DNA of 64,000 bases, from the NCBI GenBank assembly GCA_002007745.1, contig CP019882.1:4154001-4218000 (forward strand). Reading direction: 5' to 3'. Both the position numbers and the translations under genes were made by a program. This document shows positions 17,519-25,366 of this stretch, piece by piece. Source of the stretch: Mycolicibacterium litorale (GTDB lineage Bacteria > Actinomycetota > Actinomycetes > Mycobacteriales > Mycobacteriaceae). Positions within the stretch are counted from its first letter, which is position 1, and every line of letters starts with the position of its first letter. A model generated the notes under the pieces. The model ran no database searches and was not told where the DNA came from. It saw nothing but the letters and a program-made list of their open reading frames with translations.

Positions 17519-18568
17519 TCAGGGCCGGGCGACGCGGAGCAGGAGTTTTCCCGCCAAGCGGCCGGTGTCGAGGATGCGGTGCGCCTCCCGCACGTCGTCG
17601 AAGTCGAGCACCCTGTCGATGCCGATGTTCAATGCGCCGCGCCTGCCGGCGTCGGCGATGTAGGCCTTCGCGGCGGCGAGACGGTCGGGGGATTCGACGA
17701 GTTCGAACAGGTCGACGAAGGCGACAGATTTGCGGTCGAGGGCGACCAGGGGCACGTCGACGCGGGCCGCGCGGATGTCCGGTGAGGTCTGCGCGCCGTA
17801 GCAGAACACGTGCCCGAACGGCGCGGTGGCGGTGATCAGTTGAGCCAGCAGGGGTCCGCCCACCGTGTCGTACACGACCGTCGCGCCGCGCCCGGCGGTG
17901 ATCGCGGCGACGACGGCGGCGAGGTCCTCGTCGTCGGTGGCGATGGCGTGGTCAGCTCCCAGCGCCAGCAGTTCGGGCTTGCGGGCGGCGGTGCGGGTGG
18001 TGGCGATGACGGTGGCGCCGAAGTCGCGTGCGATCTGAATCAACGCGGTACCGACCGACGATGTTGCGGCGGTGACGATCACGGCGTCCCCGGCGCCGAT
18101 GGGCACCTTGGTGGCCAGGGTGTAGGCCTGCAGGCCGGCCATCCATGTCGCGGCCTCCTGCTCGTCGGAGCGGTCAGCGGGCACCGGGACCAGGGCCCCG
18201 ACGGGGACGTCGGCGTGGGTGGCGTAGGTGCCGGTACCGACCGTCGGGGACTGGATCGGCAGGATCGCCACCCGCTGGCCCATGGCGAATCCGTCGACGT
18301 CGGGTGCGGTGTCGACGACGGTGCCCACGGCTTCGACCCCGAGCGTCGCCGGCAGGGTGGGGGCGATGACGTAGTGGTCTCGCCGGAACAGGGCCTCGAA
18401 GCGGTTCACCCCGATGACGTGGATCGCGACGCGCACGTGCCCGGGCTCGAGTGCCGGCAGCTTCAGCGGCACCATCTCCAGCACCTCGGGGCCGTCGAGG
18501 TGGGTGAACTGCACCCGCCTCATGGCGTCATCGGAAGGACGTTCGTCGATTGTCAACGGCTCGGCCAT
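17519..18568 (-). CDS. MDR-family quinone oxidoreductase-like protein
   Basis: 349 residues of the zinc-free medium-chain dehydrogenase/quinone reductase type: GVNRFEALFRRDHY, an alanine-rich cofactor loop (TAATSSVGTALIQIA) and VYDTVGGP. It lacks the structural-zinc cysteines. Expected NADPH-dependent reduction of quinones or enones. ATG 18568 is preferred over the longer frame because GGAGCG lies 6 bases upstream. Divergent from an Rrf2 regulator, with two palindromes between, so it is the probable target of that regulator. Confidence 0.85.
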   Translation of the reverse strand: MAEPLTIDERPSDDAMRRVQFTHLDGPEVLEMVPLKLPALEPGHVRVAIHVIGVNRFEALFRRDHYVIAPTLPATLGVEAVGTVVDTAPDVDGFAMGQRVAILPIQSPTVGTGTYATHADVPVGALVPVPADRSDEQEAATWMAGLQAYTLATKVPIGAGDAVIVTAATSSVGTALIQIARDFGATVIATTRTAARKPELLALGADHAIATDDEDLAAVVAAITAGRGATVVYDTVGGPLLAQLITATAPFGHVFCYGAQTSPDIRAARVDVPLVALDRKSVAFVDLFELVESPDRLAAAKAYIADAGRRGALNIGIDRVLDFDDVREAHRILDTGRLAGKLLLRVARP

Positions 18569-18620
18569 GTTTCGCTCCATTCCGGTGGTGTCACCGCATG
18601 CGTCAGCGGTTGCCAGCATG

Positions 18621-18668
18621 TGTAACTATCACTGTTACATCAGACCATATGTAATGATGGTGGTTACA
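18621..18668. promoter_or_regulatory. Two matched palindromes, probable Rrf2 operators
   Basis: TGTAAC-N7-GTTACA (18621-18639) and TGTAAT-N7-GTTACA (18650-18668) have the same half-sites and 7-base spacing. Their centres are 29 bases apart in the gap between the divergent oxidoreductase and Rrf2 genes. Two like sites suggest cooperative binding and control of both genes. Confidence 0.75.
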
Positions 18669-18692
18669 GTCAAATGGTGTGAGGAGATGCAG

Positions 18693-19148
18693 GTGAGCGC
18701 GAACAGCCGGATGAGTCTGGCGGTGCACGTGTTGACGTGGATCGCCTTCGATCGCCGCGGGACCGACAAGGAGATCGCCACCTCGGCGCGCATCGCGACC
18801 AGCGTCAACACCAACCCAGTGGTGATCCGGCGCAGCCTGGGAGAACTGCGTAAGGCGGGCCTGGTGCAGGCCACGCGTGGTCGCGACGGCGGATGGACCC
18901 TGACCCGCGATGCCGCCGACATCACCCTGCTCGACGTCTATCTGGCCGTGGGCGGTGAGCCGATCTTCGCGATGCACACCACCCCGCCGGATGCCGAGTG
19001 CTACGTCGGGTTCGGCATCCAACCCGTGTTGACGCGGGTGTACGCCGATGCCACCGCCTCGCTGTGCAGCACGCTGAAGAACACGACGATCGCCGACGTG
19101 CTACGCGACGCGGTGGCCGAGTACGCCGCCAACGCCGCAGTCTCCTAG
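18693..19148 (+). CDS. Rrf2-family transcriptional regulator
   Basis: 151 residues. Winged-helix domain of the Rrf2 family: MSLAVHVLTWIAF, NTNPVVIRRSLGELRKAGLV and the RGRDGGWTL wing. Only one cysteine (ECYVGFG) is present, so an iron-sulfur cluster as in IscR or NsrR is unlikely; a ligand or thiol signal is more probable. GTG 18693 is chosen because GAGGAG ends 6 bases upstream; ATG 18687 abuts that site. It likely represses the divergent quinone oxidoreductase and itself. Confidence 0.85.
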   Translation: MSANSRMSLAVHVLTWIAFDRRGTDKEIATSARIATSVNTNPVVIRRSLGELRKAGLVQATRGRDGGWTLTRDAADITLLDVYLAVGGEPIFAMHTTPPDAECYVGFGIQPVLTRVYADATASLCSTLKNTTIADVLRDAVAEYAANAAVS

Positions 19149-19155
19149 CTGGCCG

Positions 19156-19524
19156 CTATGGCGCGCCGGCCACGCAGAACACGTTGCCGTCCGGGTCGGC
19201 CAGCACCACCCACCCGAAGTCCGGGCCGGCGGTGTGCCGGCCCACCTCCACAGCGCCCGCGGCGATCAGACGGGCCGCGTCGCGGTCCTTGTCCGGCGAG
19301 TGCAGGTCCAGGTGCAGTCGGTTCTTCCCCGGTGCGGGGTCGGGCACCTTCTGGAAGCCCAGCCGCAGACCGGTTGCCAGCGTGACCATCACGAATTCAC
19401 CTGCCGCCGCGACGGTCACCCGACCGTCGAGGGCGCGGGCCCACCACGCCGCCAGCGCTTCGGGGTCGGTGCAGTCGACCGTCACCATCGACACCTCCAG
19501 TGTCGGCGTGTCTCCGTTGCTCAT
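19156..19524 (-). CDS. VOC-family (glyoxalase-like) protein
   Basis: 122 residues of the vicinal oxygen chelate fold: VSMVTVDCTDPEALAAWW at the start, LHLDLHSPD in the middle and VVLADPDGNVFCV at the end, the usual positions of metal ligands. Small stand-alone members of this kind often lack an assigned substrate. Ribosome binding site AGAGGAGA precedes ATG 19524. It converges on the Rrf2 gene with 7 bases between, and is last in a minus-strand row that probably starts near 22133. Confidence 0.8.
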   Translation of the reverse strand: MSNGDTPTLEVSMVTVDCTDPEALAAWWARALDGRVTVAAAGEFVMVTLATGLRLGFQKVPDPAPGKNRLHLDLHSPDKDRDAARLIAAGAVEVGRHTAGPDFGWVVLADPDGNVFCVAGAP

Positions 19525-19580
19525 CAGCGGTTCTCCTCTGTTCGTATATCGGTGTGCAGCACAGCCGTCTCGCTGCCCGG

Positions 19581-19967
19581 CTACGGGGTGAAGACGTCGG
19601 CGGCGTGGATGGTGTCGAGGTATTCGCGCACGGCCGCGATCAGCCCGTCGCGCAGGTCGAATACGCACACGATGCGGTTGTCGTAGTCCACGCCGGTCGC
19701 CGATCGGCCGGTGGTGTGAGTTTCCACCACGATCCGCTCCTCGGTTGCGGTCACCGAGGTGACGTCGACCCGCGGCCCGTCAGGCAGAGCCGTCGCGACC
19801 CGGCCCAGCATCGCCGGGAACTGCTCCCGGTCGTAGGTGCCCGCCAGGGCGAACCGCCCGCCGGGCCTACCGGGCACCGTCCAGGTGAAGTCCGGCGTCG
19901 TGCGTGCCAGTGCCGCCTCGATGTCGCCGGCGCCCAAGTCGGCGAAAAAGCCGCTCGCTGTGTCCAT
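19581..19967 (-). CDS. SnoaL-like (NTF2 fold) polyketide cyclase-type protein
   Basis: 128 residues with the cone-shaped NTF2/SnoaL pattern: FFADLGAGDIEAALARTTPD, a hydrophobic middle (VTSVTATEERIVVETHT) and FDLRDGLIAAVREYLDT. Members bind small hydrophobic ligands and some are isomerases or cyclases. GGAGA lies before ATG 19967. In a tight minus-strand gene row within the inserted segment, so it probably acts with the neighbouring dehydrogenases. Reaction unknown. Confidence 0.8.
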   Translation of the reverse strand: MDTASGFFADLGAGDIEAALARTTPDFTWTVPGRPGGRFALAGTYDREQFPAMLGRVATALPDGPRVDVTSVTATEERIVVETHTTGRSATGVDYDNRIVCVFDLRDGLIAAVREYLDTIHAADVFTP

Positions 19968-19987
19968 GTTCGTCTCCTGTGTGTTCG

Positions 19988-20971
19988 TCAGCGGTCGGTG
20001 ATGCGGGTGTCGGCGACCGTTTCGGCGAACCCGACGCCGAACACCTCGACGGGATTGCGGAAGCCTGGGCGTACCTCGCTTTCCAGCACCCGGCGCGCGG
20101 CATGGACCGCGGCCAGCGGGGTAAAGGTGTAGCCGTTCACGGTGTCGAGCACTGAGCGCACGATCCGGCCGTCGCGTCCGGTGGCCTCCGCGGCCGCGTG
20201 ATAGCGGTTTGCATCGCGTTGCTGCGCGCTGGGACCGTCGGGCAGGTCGGCCAGCGCCCCGTCGGGGAACGCGTCACCGGAGGCGTACACGTAGGTGTCG
20301 ATGTTCGGGATACCGGTCGCCCGCCCAATGGTGATCAAGTCCGGCAGCGTAATCGGCGTGCACTCCACGTCGCCGAACCCGAAATCGAAGTGCCGCACCG
20401 CCTTCGGGTCCCCGGTGACCAGGTGTCCGTCGACGCGGTGCAGGGTCTCGGTGGTGAGGTTCTCGCTGGCGCTGATGGCCGAGCCCCGCGACATCGACCC
20501 CGCCACGTGCAGAGCGATCCGCAACCGCTGCGGCGCCTCGACGCGGGCGGCGGTGTGCGCGGCCAGACATCCCAGCATGGCCACACTGCCGCCGCTGCCC
20601 GGCAGGAGCATGACGCCCGCGGCGGTCGCGGCGGTGTCGAGGGTTTCGGCTAGCCGGTAGCTGTCCAACTCAGCGGCGATGTCGAGGTAGTGGGTGCTGG
20701 TGCGGATCGCCGCCTCCATCAGCGGCCGCGCCGTGCGCAGGTAGGGGCCGGCACAGTTCAGCAGCACCTCGACCTCGCTCAGTGCCGCGTCGACAGCAGG
20801 CCGATCGTCGACGGCGAAAACGGTGTATCGGTAACCCAATCGCTCGGCGAGAGCCGCGATCGTCTCGGCATGGCGACCACCCAGCACCGGGGTCAAACCG
20901 AGGTCGCGGGCATGCTCGGCGGCCATCGCGCCGGTGTAACCCGTGGCGCCGTATATCAATAACTCACCCAT
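19988..20971 (-). CDS. Saccharopine dehydrogenase-like / trans-acting enoyl reductase family protein
   Basis: 327 residues. N-terminal Rossmann fold (LLIYGATGYTGAMAAEHA) followed by NCAGPYLRTARPL and LDIAAELD, as in saccharopine dehydrogenase-like proteins and the mycobacterial trans-acting enoyl reductase family. An NAD(P)-dependent reduction is likely; the substrate is not apparent. ATG 20971 is used; the longer frame overlaps the upstream VOC gene, whose stop lies one base before this start, so translation is coupled. Confidence 0.8.
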   Translation of the reverse strand: MGELLIYGATGYTGAMAAEHARDLGLTPVLGGRHAETIAALAERLGYRYTVFAVDDRPAVDAALSEVEVLLNCAGPYLRTARPLMEAAIRTSTHYLDIAAELDSYRLAETLDTAATAAGVMLLPGSGGSVAMLGCLAAHTAARVEAPQRLRIALHVAGSMSRGSAISASENLTTETLHRVDGHLVTGDPKAVRHFDFGFGDVECTPITLPDLITIGRATGIPNIDTYVYASGDAFPDGALADLPDGPSAQQRDANRYHAAAEATGRDGRIVRSVLDTVNGYTFTPLAAVHAARRVLESEVRPGFRNPVEVFGVGFAETVADTRITDR

Positions 20972-20972
20972 G

Positions 20973-21374
20973 TCAGTGCTGCCAGCTCTTGTAGACGAAC
21001 TCCAGGCTGTAGCCGTCGGGGTCGAACACGTTGGCGGCGTAGTAGCGCGGGTCGTAGTGCAACCGCGGACCCGGTGACCCGTTGTCGGTTGCGCCCGCGG
21101 CGATCGCCGCGGCGTAGGCGGCGTCCACCTCAGCCTCACTGTCAGCGACGAACCCGACATGGGCGGCGCCACCGGCAGCGGCACCGCGGCGCAGCCAGAA
21201 GATCATCCGGCCGGTGTCGGCGTCACCGAGCCCGTAGAGGTCGGGGTGGCCGGGTGGCCCGTCCTTGCCGGCGTAGTCCAGCCGGGTGGTGATGCCCATC
21301 GGTGCCAGCGCGGCGGTGTAGAACGCAGTCGACGCCTGCGGGTCGGACACGGTGAGGAAAACGTGGTCGAGCAC
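20973..21374 (-). CDS. VOC-family glyoxalase/dioxygenase-like protein
   Basis: 133 residues: MLDHVFLTVSDPQASTAFY, then HVGFVADSEAEVDAAY and FDPDGYSLEFVY. The histidine near the N-terminus, the central histidine and the final glutamate match the metal-ligand positions of vicinal oxygen chelate proteins. GTG start at 21374. Its stop nearly touches the start of the saccharopine dehydrogenase-like gene. Co-transcribed with the SDR gene upstream (15 bases apart). Substrate unknown. Confidence 0.82.
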   Translation of the reverse strand: MLDHVFLTVSDPQASTAFYTAALAPMGITTRLDYAGKDGPPGHPDLYGLGDADTGRMIFWLRRGAAAGGAAHVGFVADSEAEVDAAYAAAIAAGATDNGSPGPRLHYDPRYYAANVFDPDGYSLEFVYKSWQH

Positions 21375-21389
21375 TTGGGGGTCCCCCTT

Positions 21390-22133
21390 CTAGATGATGT
21401 AGCCGCCGGCGACTTCGATGGTCTGGGCGTTGATCCACCGGTTGTCGTCCGACAGCAGGCTGGCGATCACGGTGCCGACCTCGTCGGGTTCTCCGACGCG
21501 ACCCAGCGCAGTCTGCGCGGCCAGAACGGTCTCGAACTCGTCGGTCAGGCCGCCGCCCAGCTCGGTGCGGATCGGGCCCGGAGAGACGGCGTTGGCGCGA
21601 ATTCCGCGCTCCCCGAACTCCTTGGCCTGATACCGGGTCAGCACGTCCAGCCCGCCCTTGAAGCTGGCGTAGGCCGCCACGCCCGGCGTCGCCACCCGAG
21701 TGGTCGAGCTGGTCATGTTGACGACGTGCCCGCCGTCGGCCAGCAGCGACAGCAGCGTCTGGGTCAGGAAGAACGGACCCTTGAGGTGCACGTTGAACAG
21801 GCCGTCGAACTGCGCCTCGGTCACCGAGGCGATCGGCGTGAACTCGCCGTAGCCGGCATTGTTGACCAGCCCGTCGAACTCCTCACGCTGCCACGTCGCA
21901 CTCAGCGCCGCGCGCAGAGAATCCCGGAATTCGCCGAACGAGGCGACGTCGGCGACGTTGAGAGGCAACGCCACGGCGGTGCCACCGCCTGCGGTGATGT
22001 CGTCAACGACGCGCATCGCCGACTCCGGGCTGGCGTTGTAGGTGAGCACGACACCCATGCCCCGGTTCGCGCAGGCCCGCGCCGTGGCCGCGCCCAAGCC
22101 GCGGCTTCCGCCGGTGATGACGATGATCGTCAT
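21390..22133 (-). CDS. SDR-family oxidoreductase
   Basis: 247 residues, classical short-chain dehydrogenase: TGGSRGLGAATARA, VNNAGYGEF, MTSSTTRV (serine), a YASFKGG lysine region and SPGPIRTELGGG. Ends in EVAGGYII, a common SDR C-terminus. The catalytic region reads AYASFKGG, keeping Y-x-x-x-K. First gene of the minus-strand row that continues with VOC, saccharopine dehydrogenase-like, SnoaL and VOC genes. The MmyB-type regulator lies upstream on the same strand. Confidence 0.9.
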   Translation of the reverse strand: MTIIVITGGSRGLGAATARACANRGMGVVLTYNASPESAMRVVDDITAGGGTAVALPLNVADVASFGEFRDSLRAALSATWQREEFDGLVNNAGYGEFTPIASVTEAQFDGLFNVHLKGPFFLTQTLLSLLADGGHVVNMTSSTTRVATPGVAAYASFKGGLDVLTRYQAKEFGERGIRANAVSPGPIRTELGGGLTDEFETVLAAQTALGRVGEPDEVGTVIASLLSDDNRWINAQTIEVAGGYII

Positions 22134-22233
22134 GAACGTTGTGTCCTTCCGTCGTGTGGCTGACGGAAATGAGTCAACGCCGCACGCGCATTGTGAAGAA
22201 GGGCGGAACTTCCTGGGTGCAGCGCACCCAGGA

Positions 22234-23091
22234 TCAGCGGTCGTGCTGCGCGTGCTCCTGGCGGCGGGTGGCGCCCAGCGATCCCAACAGTGCCAGCGCG
22301 TCCGCGCTGGCCGATCCGGTGGCCGCGGTGGCCACCGTCAACTGCTGCCCCGGAGCGTTGTTGACGTCGAAGGTCTGAAAACTCAACTCGAGCAGCCCCA
22401 CATCGGGGTGGCGGATCGCCTTGCGGGTCGCCGACAACCCGGCCACCCGCTGGTCGTCCCACATCGTCCGGAAGGCCTCACTGCGCTGATGGAGACGCTC
22501 CACCAGCTCGTTGACCTCGGGCACCGGTGGAACGAATCCCTGCGCCAGGCGCAGCGCGCTGACCGCCGCGCGGGCCACTTCATCCCAGTTGACGTAGTAG
22601 TCGCGTGCCACGGGGTCGACGAAGATCGCCGCGAGCATGCTGCTGTTGCGTCGTTGCAGGGGCGCGATCAGCGCTGCGGCAATGGGATTGGCGATCAGGA
22701 CCCGAAACGACGCGTTGGTCACGTACGCGGCGGTGTGCTGGAACGCATCCATGGTCTGTAGCAGCTCGGGGCTGATCATCTCGTCGTGGCGGTCCACCCT
22801 CGGCGCCAGCCGGGCCAGGCGGAACGCGTGGTCGCGGGCATCCACCGTCATCCGCAGCGCCTCGCAGATCGAATCGAGTACCGGGGCCGACGGACTGCGT
22901 TCCCGGCCCTGCTCCAGCCGCGTGTAGTAGTCCGCGCTCACCCCAGACAGCACCGCGACCTCTTCGCGCCGCAGCCCGGCCACACGGCGGCCCGGTGCCG
23001 CCGGGAGCCCCGCGTCCTGGGGAGACACCCGCGCGCGCTGCGCGCGCAGGAATGCTCCGAGGTCACTCGACGACTCACCGGCTGACACCAT
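22234..23091 (-). CDS. XRE-type regulator with MmyB-like ligand-binding domain
   Basis: 285 residues. N-terminal helix-turn-helix with the family signature VAGLRREEVAVLSGVS then DYYTRLEQGRE; C-terminal MmyB-like, PAS-fold domain that in relatives binds fatty-acid-like ligands. Ends in RRQEHAQHDR. It lies 100 bases upstream of, and on the same strand as, the SDR-led operon, suggesting local control. A second protein of the same family sits at 40953-41783, also beside an SDR gene. Confidence 0.88.
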   Translation of the reverse strand: MVSAGESSSDLGAFLRAQRARVSPQDAGLPAAPGRRVAGLRREEVAVLSGVSADYYTRLEQGRERSPSAPVLDSICEALRMTVDARDHAFRLARLAPRVDRHDEMISPELLQTMDAFQHTAAYVTNASFRVLIANPIAAALIAPLQRRNSSMLAAIFVDPVARDYYVNWDEVARAAVSALRLAQGFVPPVPEVNELVERLHQRSEAFRTMWDDQRVAGLSATRKAIRHPDVGLLELSFQTFDVNNAPGQQLTVATAATGSASADALALLGSLGATRRQEHAQHDR

Positions 23092-23725
23092 GATGCGGAC
23101 GGTACTCCCCGCAGTCCCGGTGCGGGCACTTCGGCGGAGCCTGCGGAGCCCGGAGAGGGGTCCGCCGTCTCCGTGACGTCCGCGGTTACGGACCCGTGGC
23201 GTCGGAGCCGGTGATGTCCGGGCGCTCACCGGCGGCCACGGTGACGGCACGCTGGTTTCGAAGCGGAGCCGGCGCTGCGCGGCGTCCCACAGATATCGGC
23301 CCTCAACTCGTCACTGTGATGCAACGCCAGGAATCTCTTCGGCAAGACACCCGCGGAACTTCACAGCCGTTGCATTGCAACACTTTTCCGCATCCTTGGG
23401 CGCAGCCTCGCGGTCTCACACATAGATTCGGCGGGCGGAAGTCATCCGACGCTGCGCTTCATCTGCCTACGCCGGTTCTGGAATGTCGCACTGACGCAGT
23501 AGGGACAACACGGGTTGACTGCATAGCGATTGTCGACTGCGCTGTTCACCACGCCCTAGAAGTTGGCGGTAACCACTCTCTGTTTCTCGATCGATCGCCT
23601 CGATGATTATGCAGAAACCGAAGATGCAGGGTTACCCGCATCATCCGAATCGACAGCTCTGCAAGGGATTTCATCGGTCGATAGTTGTTCTGTCCCGTAG
23701 TAGCTGCTCAAGGCTCAGAGATCCC

Positions 23726-23902
23726 CTACGCGATTGCAGGCGGAATCGGGGGCGCCGGCGGCGGTGGTGGCGGTACTGCGGGTCCACAGCAAATGAAACA
23801 TCCGATGCCAGGCATTGGTGGAGGGCAAGGAGTTGCGGACGCCCCAGGCACGCCGGCCAGACAGGCAGTGGCGAGAAGGCCAGCTAAAAGCGCTTTCTTC
23901 AT
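23726..23902 (-). CDS. Small secreted proline- and cysteine-containing peptide
   Basis: 58 residues. MKKALLAGLLATACLAGVPG then ASA forms a clear Sec signal peptide (lysines, hydrophobic core, AXA cleavage near residue 23). The mature 35-residue peptide has four cysteines (TPCPPP, GCFICCGP) and then a run of prolines and alanines ending in PPAIA. GGGGGAA precedes the ATG by a few bases. No family recognised. The signal peptide is strong evidence that it is a real gene despite its size and its place among mobile-element debris. Confidence 0.6.
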   Translation of the reverse strand: MKKALLAGLLATACLAGVPGASATPCPPPMPGIGCFICCGPAVPPPPPPAPPIPPAIA

Positions 23903-24085
23903 TGTTCCCCCGTTGTCATAGCCAGCTGCAAACTCGTACCTACTGGTCGACGTGCACAGCCGTTGAAAGTGAGCAAAGCCCTTTTACCATGACCGTGGAT
24001 TCCCTGGCGCTGAAACGCCCTGGAATTTCGGAGGCTCCCCACCTGCAAGCGAGGATGCGAGAGGTGTGCCGAAGGGACAGTCCCC

Positions 24086-24252
24086 GTGAAACCCAAGACG
24101 CATCGATAGAGTGCCGAGGAGAACGCCACCGCGGCGCGGATGGTCCGCTCCTTGCGGCCTGAGCTGGGCACCGAGCAGGGCACAGTGCAGCGCGTGCTGC
24201 CAACTCGGCTACGGCCGCACCTGAGTCCGTCAGGCACGTCGATGAGCTCTGA
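24086..24252 (+). mobile_element. Decayed IS3-family OrfA fragment
   Basis: From GTG 24086 the frame reads VKPKTHR, an in-frame TAG, then SAEENATAARMVRSLRPELG and TEQGTVQRV. Fragments QLGYGR and ESVRHVDEL follow in two other frames. This matches the N-terminal helix-turn-helix part of mycobacterial IS3-family OrfA proteins. A stop codon, two frameshifts and the loss of the rest make it inactive. Confidence 0.75.
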
Positions 24253-24328
24253 GCCAGCTGCCTATGCCAAATTGCCTCACCACGCCACCCGCAACCTGTG
24301 AGACCACCGAACCCCACGCTGAGTCCAA

Positions 24329-24398
24329 TTCTCACTTACATGGCCAACTGGCCATCGTGTGGACAATTAGAATGAGAATTGGCCATCAAACGTGAGAG
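24329..24398. repeat. Right-end repeat cluster of the inserted segment
   Basis: Copies related to the left end: TTCTCACTTACATGGCCA on the plus strand (24329-24346), and on the minus strand TTCTCATTCTAATTGTCCAC (24359-24378) and CTCTCACGTTTGATGGCCA (24380-24398). The two minus-strand copies face inward, opposite to the left-end copies, as expected for element termini. Confidence 0.6.
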
Positions 24399-24416
24399 GC
24401 CACAGCAGCCGAGCCC

Positions 24417-24650
24417 CTGATAGTGCTCCGAGTTCAGATGGGCGTCGAGTGCGGCACGGTCGGCGTACCGTTCGACCAGCACCAGGGTGGTGGGTTCGTC
24501 GATGCCCTGCATGACGTCGTAACCCAGGCAGCCCGGCTCGGCGCGGGAGCGCATGCTGAGCTGCGCGACAAGCGCCAGCACCGCATCGAGTTGCTCCTCG
24601 GCGACCCGCCAGCGGGCCACCACGACGAGCGGGGTAACCGTCGACATCAT
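24417..24650 (-). pseudogene. 5' part of the interrupted ABM-domain monooxygenase gene
   Basis: Encodes an ABM domain of about 78 residues (VVVARWRVAEEQLDAVLALV, EPGCLGYDV, VLVERYADRAALDAHL, NSEHYQ). The frame then enters foreign sequence that reaches a stop at 24336. The missing end (HIVAGQIRPLL and on) is at 14693-14770 on the same strand. ABM proteins are small dimeric monooxygenases or quinol-handling proteins. The ATG overlaps the stop of the DJ-1/PfpI gene, so the two were co-transcribed before the insertion. Confidence 0.75.
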
Positions 24651-25324
24651 GCCTCGCGGCGAAGCGCGGCCACCAGCGCCTCACCCACCATGGACCCCGA
24701 CTGGGGGTTCTGACCGGTGATCAGCCGCCCGTCGACCACCAGCTTCGGCTGCCACGGGTCGGTGGCCTCATACAGCGCGCCCTCGTCACGCAACGCGTTC
24801 TCCAGGTCGAACGGCACATCCTGGTCGGCGTAACCGTCCTCCTCGGCGTCCGAGAACGCCGTCAGCCGGCGACCCCGTACCAGCGGTGTGCCGTCCTCGA
24901 GGGTTACTCCGAGGAATGCCGACGGACCGTGGCAGACTGCGCTGACGATCATGCCAGCGTTCCAGGCGCTGCTGACGACGGCTTGGACGTCGGGGTTGCC
25001 GGTGATGTCGACCATCGGGCCCAGCCCGCCGGGAAAGAACACGGCGTCGTAGTCCAGGACGTCGACGTCGGCCAGCCGACGGCTTCGCGACAGCCGCCGA
25101 TGGGCCTTGCTGTCGCGGAAGTCGACCTGTGACGCATCCTCGGCGTCGAATCCGTCCTCAGGCGGCGTGCCGCCCAAGGGAGAGGCGAATTCGACGGCGA
25201 TGCCGGCCCGATCCAGAACACCGACGGGGTGGGCGATTTCGGGAAAGAAGTACCCGGTGGGCCGCTGATGAGGGCCGATCACGGCGGCGTTGGTGACGAC
25301 GAACAACACGTACGGGACGCTCAT
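24647..25324 (-). CDS. DJ-1/PfpI-family protein
   Basis: 225 residues of the type 1 glutamine amidotransferase-like DJ-1/PfpI superfamily. VSAVCHGPSAFLG holds the nucleophile cysteine on its elbow, and FFPGGLGPMVD the preceding loop. Members include glyoxalase III-type hydratases, chaperones and stress proteins. Ends in a GQNPQSGSMVGEALV segment common to the Hsp31-like branch. ATG 25324 chosen; the frame extends to a TTG at 25333. Upstream partner of the broken ABM gene and downstream of the alcohol dehydrogenase. Confidence 0.85.
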   Translation of the reverse strand: MSVPYVLFVVTNAAVIGPHQRPTGYFFPEIAHPVGVLDRAGIAVEFASPLGGTPPEDGFDAEDASQVDFRDSKAHRRLSRSRRLADVDVLDYDAVFFPGGLGPMVDITGNPDVQAVVSSAWNAGMIVSAVCHGPSAFLGVTLEDGTPLVRGRRLTAFSDAEEDGYADQDVPFDLENALRDEGALYEATDPWQPKLVVDGRLITGQNPQSGSMVGEALVAALRREA

Positions 25325-25366
25325 GGCTTCCAATCTGGTTGGTGGGCTGCTTATGTGGTCGGTTGG

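Larger units (their letters stand above)
23092..24328. other. Gene-poor right end of the inserted segment
   Basis: Contains the small secreted-protein gene at 23726-23902, the IS3 OrfA remnant at 24086-24252 and the motif AACTCGTCACTGTGATGCAA (23305-23324) echoed at 14931. GC is lower than in flanking genes. Nothing else is recognised between 23092 and 23725. Confidence 0.5.
14773..24398. mobile_element. 9.6-kb inserted accessory segment bounded by inward-facing repeats
   Basis: The borders are the repeat clusters at 14773-14868 and 24329-24398, and the flanks are the two halves of one ABM gene. Inside are nine intact enzyme or regulator genes, a small secreted-protein gene and debris: an LLM oxidoreductase remnant (15217-15432) and an IS3-type OrfA remnant (24086-24252). 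No target-site duplication could be confirmed. The insertion is inferred from the split gene and the repeat orientation. Confidence 0.65.
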
